Source: UBA7672 sp034439955
Lineage (GTDB): Bacteria; Pseudomonadota; Alphaproteobacteria; Caulobacterales; Hyphomonadaceae
DNA length: 14,679 nt
NCBI GenBank assembly: GCA_034439955.1
Contig: JAWXBJ010000203.1
Location: 1 to 14,679, forward strand
Direction of reading: 5' to 3'
This document shows, in pieces, positions 14,341 to 14,679 of this stretch; the first letter of the stretch is position 1, and each line of letters starts with the position of its first letter. The position numbers and the translations under genes are program-made. A model generated the notes under the pieces. It was given only the letters and a program-made list of their open reading frames with translations, searched no databases and was not told where the DNA came from.

Positions 14341-14679
14341 TCAGGAACCCGGCATCTGGATTTCCTTGATGAGATCCTGGCGCTTCAGCGGCATGTTGCC
14401 GACGCGCGAGACCTGACAGGCGGCGGCGATCGCGCCAATATAGGTGGCGCTCCAGATATCGGCCCCGCTGCGCAGCGCCAGCGCGGTTGCAGCGTAGAGC
14501 GAATCCCCGGCGCCGGCGACGTCCTTGGGCGACAGGTTGAGCGCGGGCAGGCGATCCACCATGTAGCCGTCCTTGCCGCGACCATAGGCGAGCAATCCCT
14601 CGGACCCCAGCGTAATGATCACGTTGGTTGCTCCGGCCTTTCGCTGAAGTTCATCCGCCAGTATCGACAGGCCCGCCTC
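14341..14679 (-). CDS. PfkB/ribokinase-family sugar kinase, 3' part only (cut by right edge)
   Basis: The frame is open from the right edge (14679) to the TGA at 14343-14341 and gives 112 residues; the GTG at 14622 is internal. The second PfkB signature, DVAGAGDSLYAA (about 53-64), holds the catalytic Asp and the anion-hole GAGD. It is preceded by the strand VIITLGSEGLL and followed by a helical C-terminus. Family members phosphorylate sugars with ATP; HldE-type heptose-7-phosphate kinases have a similar C-terminus and would fit the nucleotidyltransferase next door. The N-terminal sugar-binding half is outside the window, so the substrate cannot be judged. It is the upstream gene of a probable operon with the nucleotidyltransferase. 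Confidence 0.85.
   Translation of the reverse strand, partial: EAGLSILADELQRKAGATNVIITLGSEGLLAYGRGKDGYMVDRLPALNLSPKDVAGAGDSLYAATALALRSGADIWSATYIGAIAAACQVSRVGNMPLKRQDLIKEIQMPGS

Noticed and set aside
1..14679. Mobile-element origin of the cluster
   Set aside because: No transposase, integrase, tRNA-adjacent attachment site or long direct repeat was seen, and base composition looks even across the genes. The paralog pairs are too diverged to be a recent duplication.

Overview
This window (about 60-65% GC by eye) reads as a surface-glycan or glycosylation gene cluster from a high-GC Gram-negative bacterium, most likely an alphaproteobacterium. The basis is base composition, codon use, and the mix of families: FkbM methyltransferases, a TIGR04372-type glycosyltransferase, PhyH, an RmlD-like reductase, a sugar nucleotidyltransferase and a PfkB kinase. 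The genus cannot be named from the sequence. No tRNA, rRNA, CRISPR array, insertion sequence or phage gene was seen. Eleven protein genes fill the window, two of them cut by its edges, and no gap exceeds about 235 bases.

Layout. 1-1037 (+): the 3' end of an FkbM methyltransferase with a long extra C-terminal domain. 1051-3752 (-): a two-gene operon, first a 667-residue glycosyltransferase-like protein of an unnamed family (here 'VWG/NxDF'), then a Nudix hydrolase coupled to it by an ATGA overlap. 3753-3918: divergent promoter region. 3919-6039 (+): a full-length second FkbM fusion, paralogous to the first gene. 6273-7124 (+): a PhyH-type Fe(II)/2-oxoglutarate dioxygenase. 7188-8099 (-): an RmlD-like reductase. 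8100-8290: a divergent region with a 34-base near-perfect palindrome. 8291-10720 (+): a TPR protein fused to a TIGR04372-type glycosyltransferase domain. 10786-12648 (+): a second VWG/NxDF protein. 12742-13422 (+): a small class I methyltransferase. 13581-14679 (-): a sugar-1-phosphate nucleotidyltransferase preceded by a PfkB kinase that runs off the right edge.

How the genes may work together (inference). The kinase and nucleotidyltransferase would make an activated sugar. The RmlD-like reductase and the PhyH enzyme would reduce or hydroxylate a sugar or lipid precursor. The TIGR04372 protein and the two VWG/NxDF proteins would transfer sugars, and the FkbM and small methyltransferases would O-methylate the product. 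The Nudix enzyme may trim a sugar nucleotide made or used by its operon partner. The target could be O-antigen, a capsule-like polymer or a glycosylated surface protein; nothing here decides which.

The least-described parts are two paralogous pairs. The two FkbM fusions share a roughly 250-residue C-terminal domain I cannot name. The two large VWG/NxDF proteins share a colinear set of motifs but match no family I can name with confidence.
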